A stretch of DNA of 64,000 nucleotides, taken from positions 140,978 through 204,977 of the forward strand of contig KB304411.1 in assembly GCA_000328365.1 (NCBI GenBank), read 5' to 3'. Position 1 is the stretch's first letter; every line of letters begins with the position of its first letter. Shown piece after piece: positions 27,649 to 40,200 of this stretch. Position numbers and translations under genes: made by a program. This DNA is from Capitella teleta (Eukaryota > Annelida > Polychaeta > Capitellidae). The notes below the pieces were generated by a model, which did no database searches, was not told the origin of the DNA, and was given only the letters and a program-made list of their open reading frames with translations.

Positions 27649-28204
27649 TCCAATCTCCCAAATGGTCCACTCCCCCACTTATCTCAATCTGGGACAACTC
27701 TTCAGCGTCATCGGTCATTTTTGCAATATTTGGCGACTCTGGGAGACCAGACAAAGGTAAGTATAAGAAGACTGAATAGCATGATATAATAATGGCCATA
27801 TAGGGAACAACTGAAATGTTCAATGACATTGTATGCTGCAAAACCCTCTGATCACGAACTTTATGAGAAATTGGCTAAGAAGAGGGCCTGTGTCGAGTAA
27901 AGAATGCTCAGCTGCTCAGCTGCTTGCGTCTAATACTGTCTATCCTCTCCAGACGCTAAGCCTTAGGCTCCCTCGCCGGAATGTCTGGGCGCAATCATTA
28001 ACAAAGAAGGGCGCCATGACCTCTCCACGTAGACGGATTAGGGGATTACTAGTACTGAATATCATTATCATGCACCATCAAAATATGGCCGAGGGCTGGT
28101 CACTCAACCATTTCGCATTCACATACCATCCAGAGCACTCGAAATGGCATGTATTCGCTTTGAAACCAACATCGTTTACAGGAGTTTCCACCAACCAGTA
28201 TTTT

Positions 28205-28406
28205 TCAGTACCTGTATGGCTCAGTGACAGAGTGTTCGATTATCAATCCAAAGGTAAGTGGTTCGATTTCCCTTGGGTGACTAAATACCAAAGTACAGTC
28301 TATTAGCTCGGGACTTAAAATGGGGAACTTCTAACCAAAGAATTTGTTCGTGATATATGGACAGCACTTCGATGGTTTTGCGGTGGAAATTGCGCTATAC
28401 AAAATG

Positions 28407-28455
<49 letters not shown>

Positions 28456-28458
28456 TTT
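28205..28458 (+). mobile_element. tRNA-derived SINE (family A), with (TTTA)n tail
   Basis: An A-box-like TGGCTCAGTGACAGAGTG is followed about 45 bp later by a B box (GGTTCGATTTCC). Next comes a body with 'gctcgggacttaaaatgggg', then 'gcgctatacaaaatgaatta' leading into a (TTTA)n tail at about 28,409-28,458. A second, shorter copy with the same order of blocks lies at 40,395-40,520. The form is that of a Pol III tRNA-derived SINE. Confidence 0.65.
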
Positions 28459-29639
28459 CCTCATCTTCATTTCAGAGGCTATAAGGTGGTCCCCACCCGT
28501 CAGCCTCTTCTTTTTTAATGACATCATCCTTGAAGATCTCCTGATGATCCTCACTGGTTCAGGACGTCGTTCCTGAATCTCGCATCTCAGTCGGGAGTTT
28601 ACTCTTCATTGGACTTTTCGTAATGATTTTATGCTCAATTAATTCATTTGAAAATGCACCCAAGGACGTCTTCGCGTATGCACTGTTCTAATTCCGCAAG
28701 TTGTAACCGATGATCATCCTGAATCCTCAGCTACATAACGGTCCCATTGGCTCCCTGGGCGAAATTTAGAGATGGCTCGGACTCCAGAACACTCTGCAGA
28801 ATGATTGCTACATCAATGAGTGAGAAATACAATGAATTTCCCTGCTCTGTATGTATGTATGGTCTGTAGGTTGCAGATTGAAAGGCTGTAATAACCCGGA
28901 ACTCCGGGTAATGTTCTCTTGTAGGTCGTTACTAATAATCAAGTAGTGCCAAAACTAGATTGACCTATATTCACGTGTACATCTAGTAAGAGAGCTTGGT
29001 TGGAATTTCCAGTAGTCTGATTAGATGTGTACTTAAAGTTTTGTTGAAGTATCAGCCAAAGGCGTATAATTAAACGCGCAATAAAAAATATAAGTCAGGT
29101 GTTACTGGTCATCACTAGTGCATCTCAGTTCTGCAACTGGAACGGTTGGTCGTGTGGATGGGCGTCGGACTGGTCGAGAAGAAGCTCAGTGACCATGCAG
29201 AAGGTGGGTGTGTCGTTTGCCCTCCCCCTTTCCGCTCTCGGGCAGATCTGTGATATCGTATCCAGGATATTATATGCGTTCCATCAGTCTTAATCAGTGA
29301 TTTTTTTTTTTCAGCCGTCCTCTGACATTAGGTCATCTTGAACCTTAACACCACGCAACATCTAATCATGGTTATCTGCGTTTCGTGCGAAACTTCATTA
29401 CATCAATAATTATATGCGAGTGAGCTACTATTGACATTGAAGCGATGCAAATAAGGGTTATTACACATTAAGGGCTATTGCAAGTGTATTTCATTGCATT
29501 GTTTCATATTCCGGGGGTGGCAGGTCGATCAGCAGGCATCCGGCATTCGGCATCCTATTAGTTAATTTTACTAGTAAATTATTTTAAGTGTCTTTCATGG
29601 TTCAGTAAACTTTGAACATGTACATTTGATTCGATTGCA

Positions 29640-30307
29640 TATATCCATTGCTTCTCCAAACAACCCTCTATAATTTGCTAAAATGTATCAATTAGTCCAA
29701 AAATTAACCACGTGGTATGAATTGGCTATGTTATTCTTTGCCCAATTATGCAAAGAAATCAAGTAAAATGCCAATTTTGAATTAGGGAGGATCATTTAGA
29801 TGCGAGTTGTGAGTGATCGCGAAGAGAGCGAAATCAAATGAGCCTCTGAACGAGCATTAAGGAATGTCATCTCTTGCATGGCGCTTTAATACAAACTCTC
29901 TGCTTTGTTTTGATGTTAGGAGATAAACATTAGTGCTACTGTCGCAACAAAGCACTCTCAAACAAACACATAGAAATGAGAGCGTTGCCTTAATTTTGCG
30001 TTCAATGAAGACGATTCATGGTCCAATGCCCTGTTTGCCGCCAAAAGTGGAAATATCGCGGAATGATGAGTGCACTCTATTAATTGAGATAAATCGACAT
30101 AAATGTTGATTAAATTGGAATTGAAATGATAGGAATAGCAGCATGACTTGTTAGACTAACCATATGTCTTTTTCTTATTTTGTTTGATTATTACACTGCT
30201 ATCTGTTTTATAACACTTTCTCATAATTATGTAAATGCATAGCACCAGTGGAAAGAATTGATATCTTTAGCATGAAGTAGATAGACTACTTTTGGCCCAT
30301 TCTGTAT
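29640..30307 (+). mobile_element. Nonautonomous TIR transposon (MITE), copy 2, left end decayed
   Basis: This is collinear with copy 1 (23,440-24,147) over about 650 bp at high identity; for example, the block 'gcttccttgcatggcgcttt'-like region and 'cgccaaaagtgg' are shared. The right end retains the inverted-repeat sequence (revcomp TATACAGAATGGGCCAAAAG). The left terminal repeat is not recognisable. It has the same orientation as copy 1, about 6.2 kb away. Confidence 0.75.
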
Positions 30308-33300
30308 AATGTGTGTGAAGATTATGCATTTCGGCATAAAATATCGTTATTTGACTTATTTCTATGTTTGGGAGGACAATCAGAAACCATGAATTAAAGG
30401 GTTCGAGAAGGAAAATAACAAAACGGGCGAAATGAAGAAAATTATTAAATATTTGTCTCCTTGACCCACTGCGCGACTGTCGATGTCATCGGCTGAGATC
30501 GTCACCATGGAGATGCATCTGAAGCCACTCAGTCATACGCGCCATACATCAAGGTCCCACCCCACTTAGATCTTTAAAAAATGATGACATGTTTTCAGTG
30601 TACCTGTCACCATCATTGATCCTGAAAGAGATTGTGAAACGAGTTTATGATTATAGGCAGGAGGAGGTATGATTGAGTACACAGCCGAATAACAATGTCA
30701 GAGGCCATAATTTATGCAGGCAATAATCAATTTTGTAATTACAAGTGTTGCATAATTAATGAAATACATTCTCTTTGGCTGTCAACAGCCGTTTAACCAC
30801 ATACTGCAGTTGATCCAGATCACCGCTAATGGCCTCAGATTTATTTTTTTCCCAAAACAGGTAAAGTGATTAATTAAACAACAGTGATCGGTTCATATTG
30901 GTTAATCGTTTCCATTGAACTCCGTCGGCAAACGAAATCATCTAAAAATCAGATTAAATTGTCCCAATTATGATTTTTTTTTTCAATAAGAAAAAATTCC
31001 TCATATGATAAATAATTTCATTGTGCATATATTGTGACACCGTATTATTATTCCTTCTCCATATTCATATCTGGCATAACATGTATTCAGTTGTGACACC
31101 TTCTTGAATTTAAGCAAGACGCCAGCGGGTATCACGCGTGTGCATCGGATCATGACTGAGTGTTTGAGTGAGGGAGTCCATTATGCAAGTTGATTGCATA
31201 ACCGTCATTGTACCTCAGCAGTCTAAACCAAATGCGCCGAGTCATTTCGTGGTTACACACACAAGCATTCGTTCGTTGGACGCTCTGAATTGAATAAGTG
31301 AACGCGATTCACCTTTAACGGTGAAAGAAAGAAGTTTATGAAGTACTTCTTTGTGATCGTGCATCGCTGGAGGGAACTACGTGAATCGCTTGTGATATAC
31401 ACAGAAGGATATTGCGTGTGATTATTGGATAGATCCGGCTGACTCAACGTTACATCGACCCTTTGGTGGGCAAGAGCTTCGAGTCTTGTAAGTTATCGAC
31501 ACACTCGGGTGGGGTGACACTGGGAAGAGGGGCACTGTGTCCCACTTAGGACTTTCAAAACAGTACTTGTGGGACATGGAGGTGTGTGCTTCATCGGGCG
31601 ATGTGTGTAACATGTCCGAGGCAGGTACATTTGGAGCGGAGATTGGCGTAAATACTATATAATACATTAATTGGATTACAGTCACAGATCGCATTACTAC
31701 AATCAGGTTAGATTCAGTGTGTGTCTGTGTCTGTTGTGGCGACCGATATCATTGAATTTAAACTGCATGGTTGATCTCCTGGCTACTTGCTAACTTTCAA
31801 TTTGGTCTACAACATTATTTAGCTCTTCTTCTCTGTGATTTGACTTGCTGGGTGACGTAATATCGGTAATATACCAAATATCATATTTCGAGGGTCCTGT
31901 ATGTCTGACACAAGGAATATTTCTTCTGGTTACACTATAATACAGGTGCACGGGACATGGCAGATGTACTCGGCGCTTATCCAGTATGCAATACATGGGT
32001 AGCTTAGCAATTCTGGAATCCAGCCTTGGTGAAAAACGTCTGTTGAGATCAGCGACTCATCCGAATGCGGTGACAACAGGTGAGCTTATGTCACTCGCAG
32101 AAAAGCACGAAATTCTTGGCGGGGGTGATGCAATTCTAATGGCTTCCAGAACCTAATTGGAATAGGGAGGATGAGAGGGGGGATGACGTAACTTCCAAGG
32201 CCGAGATGATATTGGAACTGACGATTGTGACAAAATTCAATCGTTTGAATACATTGTGTGAACGAATTGCATGCCGTTATTACGGTTATTAGCACCTTGA
32301 TGAATATGAAATATGATAGGGGAAAAATAAGGAGGTGTAAACCCGTGTGAAAAAGGTATAAATCGAGGCTAAGTTCACCATAAATAGCACAACAGTCAAG
32401 TTGCATGTAAAAAGCTCATGAATACGCATTTAAAGTAATTACATTAGCGTGACGAGAATTCAACCAAGGGTAAAACCCTCTGAGAGACATAATTTCAAAG
32501 AAATGGTCGCCACAATAAGCCACCATTCACGTGGAATAATCCGCGCTATTCTGAAGGAATTTTCGGAGTTGGTTTGAGGCGCCTAAGCCGTTCACCCGCA
32601 CCCCGTAGTTTCCCTTCGCCCCTTTCGATTTCTGCGCGCTTTTAATGCGGGAAAAGGAGATCCTTTGTGCGGCCGATCGGAGAGTGAGTCATTTGGGATC
32701 GATGGGAGTTACCTGCAGCCGAAGCACATCCCCAATCAAAGGATAACTCATTTGGTTACGTATCACATTCCGGTGTTTCACTACGCATTGCGAGGACTTA
32801 CAAGGGAATACCGCTGCGTTTGAACTCCTTAATGGTCTGCGTGCAAAAGTGGATAAGACAACTACAAAGGTGGGCGACGTGATTGGTTCGGCGGAATGCT
32901 GGCTTTATCTTTATGAGCTATAGCTGTCTGTATAAGTAGTCTACATGTGTAATAGTATAATGCAGAGAGGCTAAATTGAGGTCGTATTCAACATGTAATT
33001 CTTTATTCAAAATCCCTGTATTTATAAAACGTAAACAGCTTTTATTCATTTCCTGTTTCAAGTGTGTGATCCAGTTTCCTTCCAATACTAAGTTGAATTG
33101 TTGAACTTTTGAAATCTGGTTTTTATGGTGTAGAGCCAGATGGCACGTTCGAGCACCTACCTGCGAGGGGCGGGGGGTGCAGAAAGGTCATCTACCCTCT
33201 GCATATTTCATGTGCTTTGTAATCCGCTTCGACCGCCGGACGCTACAAGGTGAACGAGACGCCTTTCGTGCGCTCACGTCGTAAATCATACAAACCATTG

Positions 33301-34216
33301 ACGGGGAATTCCCGCGTGACGTCACAGTCCATTTAATTCATTTTCATATGGTGACCTTGAAATCGATTCATCTTCCGCACAATGTATTAATATTGTACGA
33401 CCCTTGCTTGTTCACCGAAGCAGCAAACTCCCTGTTCAGCTTCGATTATCTTCCTCAATAATTGCACAAACAATGGCATTGAGTAATTGGATTATTTCGT
33501 ATTGCGTAAGCGTTGTAAGTACCGTAACAACACGTGGCTTCCAGTGTTTATACATTTGTTTACTTTTGTGTACATGTAATATGAATGCTATTTCATGAAT
33601 AGAATGATATAATTATATATCATAAGAATACAATTAATGTTTCATTTATTGTTTAATTATGAGTTAACGAGGGAGGTAGCGGGTGTCTCGGTCGGAACAG
33701 CACAGCTGTTTGATCAGTGAAGTCAGTGATGTATCGATCTGCAAATTTAGCGATCAGTTCTCAATGTTTAGGAACAAGTTTCCAGTGGATTAGTGAGTTC
33801 GGAGTAATATATAGAAAGGAATCCGTAATATGTGATCGATATTAACCATTGATACTTTCACAAATGATTCAACGGGGATCGCCACGGTCATCTTTGCAGG
33901 GGTCTCTCATAATCTCTCTTGGACAATGGCTAATATTGCTTATTGACAGAAAAACTCCAAACGACGAGATCGATGGGTTTATGATAAAGCCCCGGCTAAT
34001 TAACTGTGTGAAAACGCCAGTTTGGTGACTGTGTGGCGGCTATTTCGACGAGGCTTTTGATCTCGCAGCTGGTTAATGAAACTGTGGTTATGCATATTTT
34101 GTTCTATTAATACACAGTACACTGTCGATGCAAATGTATTTATAAATTTGTGAATGACCTTAGAATAAATTTTAATTGATGTGTGAGGCGCAATTTTGAT
34201 TGCTGCTTCATTTCAG
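30308..34216. other. Intergenic region upstream of ANKFN1
   Basis: No coding gene is recognised. A block at about 32,560-32,760 is richer in GC and CpG than its surroundings (contains 'gcggccgatcgg'). It, or the block near 33,150-33,330, could hold an upstream promoter or noncoding first exon of ANKFN1, because the first coding exon appears to be preceded by a 3' splice site at 34,216. Confidence 0.35.
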
Positions 34217-34295
34217 GTGTGATTGGTGAAAGCGACAGATGCGGGCTCCTCGCTTCAGAGCATTTCTTGCGTCTATTTTTTGATGTCATGAGCCG

Positions 34296-37200
34296 ATGGA
34301 TTTCGACAATCGACTGCGTCTGCATAATCCAGCGAATGGGGTGAGCGATAATGCGTGGATTGACGGAGATGACGAGCCGTGGTACTTGGACGACGAAGAC
34401 AACCAAGTGGACGAGGTGATCCGAGCAGTCGTCAGCCCGCGTCGACGCCGATCTATGCCAAGGTGTAAGCAGACATGGCACTCAGATAGCTCCGAACCGG
34501 ATATCGGCGCAGCGCCAGAAGAAGTGGATATCGAACAATTGCTGGCCGAAAGTCTCGAGTTGTCTCCGATACTGGAGCGAGTTGATTACCAAGGGTTCAG
34601 CGCAAGGAACATGCACAGGTGAGCTATGCAGGCACGATGCAAATAAAGTGTGTAATGGTGGCCAATTATATAGGAGGCCAAGGCTCTGTCTGTCCCTTTA
34701 ATCTTGTATTATGCATACATGCAGATGCTTAACATGCATTACGAGTGTATTGATTGAATTCATTTGTAATTACCTGCCAGTACCTACCTACAAGTATACT
34801 TATGTTTACATCTTGAAAACAAAATGGTCCGATTATCCGGTGGTCAGCGGGGCTGTCATTAGCTGGGTAATTATAAAATCTGGATTATATTCAAAAGTTT
34901 ATAATTAAGATAATTAAGATTTTATGATTAAGATTAAGATTTAATTTAAGATTTTATGATTAAGATTAAGATTTAAGAGTCTTCAGATTTGTTAACACTC
35001 CTGAATTAGTCAACCTTGATCAAAAATGAAAAGATTAAATGAATTACCACATATATAATTATGCGGGTGGCTCATACAACTCTCTAAAATTGAAGCATGG
35101 GTGGCAGTTAAACTCATAATGTGTAGATCCCTCTCCTGACGAAATTGGAATCGGTACACTTGTTGCTGGGCTGAATGATTCCCTCGTGAGTAACAGGCGC
35201 CCCTTTCCGTGCCCTACAATGTCCAGTTGTCTACATGAGACAATGCTTACGTAATTAACAACCACCCTGATATCAACTTGCGTTACCAGTTCACAGAGTG
35301 CGCTCCGGTGTTCCGTTTCCTTAAATCCGGGTGCCTGGATGCAGGATCGAGGGACGTGACTGGAATTGGAATCGTCGCATTCGTCTCTGATTTCCAGCGT
35401 TTTATGATTGCGTTTGTTCATTTCGTTCTTCATCGGGATCGACGCTCGTTCAGTCGACCTGAACACGAAGCGACGCCCTTTCGTCTGCTCACTGTCACCC
35501 CCTCCTCCCTCCGCACCCCCTTGGCGCGATCGCTCACCCAAAGGCGAACAATCGGTGTCGATCGCTCACTGTTGCCAAGATACGTTAGATGTGTGTTGAC
35601 TGTTGAATCAGAATTTATAACATCTTAACAAGAACTCTGTCCTTTAATTAATTCAGGTCACGAATAAGGATTGGGCCAATTGGAAAGAATTGATTGTTGA
35701 CACTTGTAAGTGGTGTGTTGACTTGCGCTTTGAAAACATCAAACATTGAACACACTGAACATCGATCAATCGATATGAAACTGAGCGAATTCCGAGAGTC
35801 CCAAGAGGTCTGCGTCACGATGAGATCCGAGGAAACTCACTTCACACTTCACTATTATCACAACTTTCATGACGTCACAGTCGCACGTGTCGTGTGCGGT
35901 TGAGAGGGGCAGTATTCATTTGCAATACACAATTGAAGTAATGTTGTGTGAATTTTTATGAGACTTATAAAGTGGAATACTACTTTAACGGCAGCACGGA
36001 TTCGATTCTTAGACAGTAAACCGGTGCGTTTGATTTTGTTTCTTTTTCTCTAAATCGTCAAATCATTCTTTTTTTTTTTTTTTAGTTTAATCATTCTTAT
36101 GGTCTCATCATTATTTAATTGTGTGTTGTGTTTGACGGAACAGAGTACGTAGTAGGATCCAAATGTATTTGCTAGTTGTTTTCCTCTCTCTCTCGCGAAC
36201 GTGTACAAGTATTTATTCATTTCTAGCTCAAAATGCACGAGATAAGTTAAGCTCGTTGGTTAATTCGTTGCAAATGTGTCGAGTTTCTTTTATGGCTCAG
36301 TATATTATGTAATCTACGCATTTATATGCCGGGTAGTTGGATATGCAATGCCTAGGCCTACTTGGATCTCATCCCGTTGAATGAGACATTCAGTGCTTGT
36401 GTTTGCACCGAAAACATGGAAAGTGAGTTGAGCCAAAACGACCGAGAGATGCTCAGATCATACCGTTCGATGTCATTGGCTCCAACGACAAAGCCATTTT
36501 AAATGTCATTAGTTAGCACACTAAATTTGCAGTGGGTGCGTCTCTTAAGATCCAAATCTGGGAGCAGGATTCTCGGGTGTTCCACGGACCCTTTCTCTGA
36601 GCATCCACTTTGTTGTTTGTTTTTGTCAATTGAAATTGAAAGCTGGAGGCATAGTCAGTGCAGCGCCCATGCTATCAATCGGGGAAAATGGGTTGAAAAA
36701 CAAATTGGCCTTCCGGAAGGCAGCTAGGGTGGACCACGCCTCGAACGAAGAAATTATTAGAGGTGGTGATGATATAGAATGGCGCACAAGGATATCTGTT
36801 GGTTGGTTGGGACCAATAAAACTTGGAGGTGGACTACATTCATTTTAGACAGAATTCCATTTGAATCTTCTCATATTAATGATATTGAGAATATCACAGC
36901 TGATGAGTAGCTGGAGCATAATTATACCTTATTCTATTATTCTGAGAATATAAATCATCATAATTCCCCACTGATATCGTAAATCGTTGCCTTGCGCTCT
37001 ATGGCTATACTGAGAGTACCCGGTACATATAAACTGACGCAATGACCCAACATTATCTTATAATTTTGTAATTTTGGGCTTCCTAAATCATAAGGTTATC
37101 ACCATTGCCAGTACGGTTTGACGCATGATGTTTGTCCTAATTGAATTATTTGGTAATTGGATTAAGATTAGGATCTGGCTGACACCAAGTTGAACGCCTT

Positions 37201-40200
37201 GTACATAATACATGTTGTATAAAGATTACATAGAGTAATTATTTTATGAAATTAAGACTTGTTCCATTTGAGTTAACAATATTAATGCTGCGATTATCAT
37301 TTCCGGAGGACGTCAATGGAATTCTATTACGTACATTTATCCCGTGCATTACGTAATGATGCAACACTATGGATTCCATCTACGGTTTCATGATTGTGTA
37401 ATTTTGTATGTAGCAGTATGCTATCTGTAGATGACATTGGTGAAAAATATATCGGGTCAAAAGGTCATGTTGTCTTACTTTGTGCAATTTCTTCCAGTCA
37501 ACCGTTGCACACTGGAGCCGCATCCCAATTGCACACCCTCGGAGATGACGTTATGATTCAGAGACGTTATGATTCGCGCCGCTCTGTGGATCTTGCGTCA
37601 CAGTTCAAGGAAAGGTGAGCAATGCCTTCGTGTATTGTCTTATATTGCATGATCTTGTTGTCTGATATAAACGGCGATCATACTAGTATATCATTATGTT
37701 ATTGTGTATGAGTTTCAATATCGTGCGCAATTTCGCGTTTGCATCAAATCATAACGTACTTGTCTGATGTTACTCCTTGTAGATTTGAGCAGGATCAGCT
37801 ATTAATAGAAGTGTTTATTTTTGGTGCCCCAATTATTTGTTGGGGGCCCACACAAGAGCACAGTGTGAGGAATAATAATATGAATAATTTACATTTCTTG
37901 AGTGATTTAGGTCGTTTAGACTGTTTAAAGTAATCATTGCAGTGTCCCCTGGCGATCCCTAATTTAATCCACTCCATAATATAGTAGTTTATATGCAACA
38001 CTTGCTTTGACCTACAAATGAATTATAATGGTGGATATTAATAATGCATTGCATACATTTTCGAGATTTCCTGCAATATACGAGCCGAAGTTCATACTGG
38101 ACTTGGGGACGCATTACTTCGCATGTATGTCGTTAGATGCAAACATACATCCATCGACTAATGCTTGTAAGAGGTACAATTAACGCCATAAATCGAGTAT
38201 TTATGGAGCCACGATATGACGAATATAACTTTAAGGTGTGACTTCGCTTTTAGTTCGCAGCGGAAGGGATTCAGTCACAGTCAAACTCTCCCAGAATTTC
38301 CCAAATGCGAAGTGCCGGGCAGTCCGCCGGATATCCGGTCGTCGCTCCGTGTCCAGGTGTTGACATCCAGATCCAGGAACAGAACCAAATCTCAGGATAG
38401 TGGTGAGTCTTTTTTTATCAGAGCACAATCCTCCGTTCTGGGGGATTCCCTATGCATGTAATCGACCGAACTCCTCATCTGCGGATTGAAACCTATTTAG
38501 CACTGTACAATATATTGAGCCAAATAGGCGAAAAGTCAAGTACAGTTCAGTTGTATGAGGTGGACACCCTCTCTCAACACTAATCAATCGCGTATGACAT
38601 CGAACCCTCATTACAGTTATATGATGGTCACGTGGTCATTCATCACATGGGTTTGAATGCGATATATACTACGGAGTGTGACGTTTCGCTTTGTGAAACA
38701 ATACGCGCGATCGGTGATCATCGGTCAACGTAAGAGGTCAAATGCGCAACCTGGATCTCTCCTTGGAATTAACTCATTAATCAACTCAGACATGGGATTC
38801 AGGGGTCTGCATCTCCAGGGGTGAACTCACTTTCTAAGCAGATTACCATTCGGCTGGTGCCCTAAGGATTCATTGCCAAGAAAAGGCCAAAATTATCTAA
38901 TATGAATTTTTTATCTATATCTGGGAAGTGTTTCATTCAGTTGAAGAGGGGATTTTCTGTTCTAAATAACGTTCATTTGTAATTAAAGCTCGTCGGTAGT
39001 CGGGAATTCTTTCGTGGGAACTGCGCAAGTCATGTGACCCCTTTCTATGCTTTCTTTGTTTCATACTTGTAAATGTCAAGCCCAGTGTCCCCCGCAAGGG
39101 CACGTCGACATGAACACCGAATAAGTGAGATGTTCATATGCCACCTTACGCTGAAGGCGACCCTCTTCCTGACTGCTGTTTTGTTGAATAATTATGTGTT
39201 GCTCAATCATTCGATTCAAATTGAATATTCCAATAAGACACAAGTCATGTTCCGACTTTTGGTGAACTATGAACCCATTTTGTATGCTAATAGAAATGTA
39301 GAGTTGTTGTCTCCTTTTGCCGTTAGAGTAATGTAGAGAATACACCAATTAAATATTGCTTGCTATTACATAATCACTGATCAGGGATTCAACCATCTTT
39401 TATACTTTTGGCTGACCCTTTTATGTGCTTTTGCCATAAGCGCTCGATCTCCCCACGGACCAAATTCCGTCTCGGTTGCTCTCAATGCACATTGGAATTT
39501 AATAGTTCTAGAAACAAACTGCTCCTGATAGCGGACACTGTCTGACCTTACCCGGAATTTTGGGCCAAGGATTAGTTTAGTCCAATCCGGTCACGTTGCA
39601 ATTTTTCTGTCTCTATGGCAACCCGAGCATTGTGTGAGTTTAAGTAGCGTTAATAAGATGATAATTATAGGGATTTCATATTCTTATGAAATTATTATAA
39701 TTATGCAATGATCCTCGATTGTCCTTTCCTTTCGTTTCTTTCTTCATCTACTTTTTCAATCTTTCTTGTGGATTAATAAACAAGGACGCGTACACAATAT
39801 ACACTATAGGATTAACACTTGCAGAAGTTTACGATTCAGTGTAGCCATATATGCATGTATGTGCAATCAAGAATTATCTCGGAATAAATCCCTCATCGGA
39901 TTTCATCCAATTTTTCGGAATTCCGATATTGGTATGAGACGATGCAGCCCTAGCCGGCATTATGGATGTGACGATCGCGGCTGTAACGGCGGATCATAAT
40001 AAAGGCGGTGAATCTTTGAAACAATAACCTTGTTTGCTATCCCTCGGGCGTAGTCTCACCAAGCAAGTCTTGGCTTCCGCAGAGAAAGCATTGCCTTGTT
40101 TGACCCTTAGGTCAAGGTCAAATGTGGTGAGGGGTAAATGTCGTAAGATTATTGTTATTAGTGGTCAGCCGGTCATTCCGTTACAGAGATAAAGGAACCT

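Noticed and set aside
35059-35541. 160-codon minus-strand frame in ANKFN1 intron 1
   Set aside because: There is no recognisable motif, the plus strand is equally open over part of it, and an attempt to use it as an ANKFN1 exon meets an immediate stop. The local high GC explains the openness.
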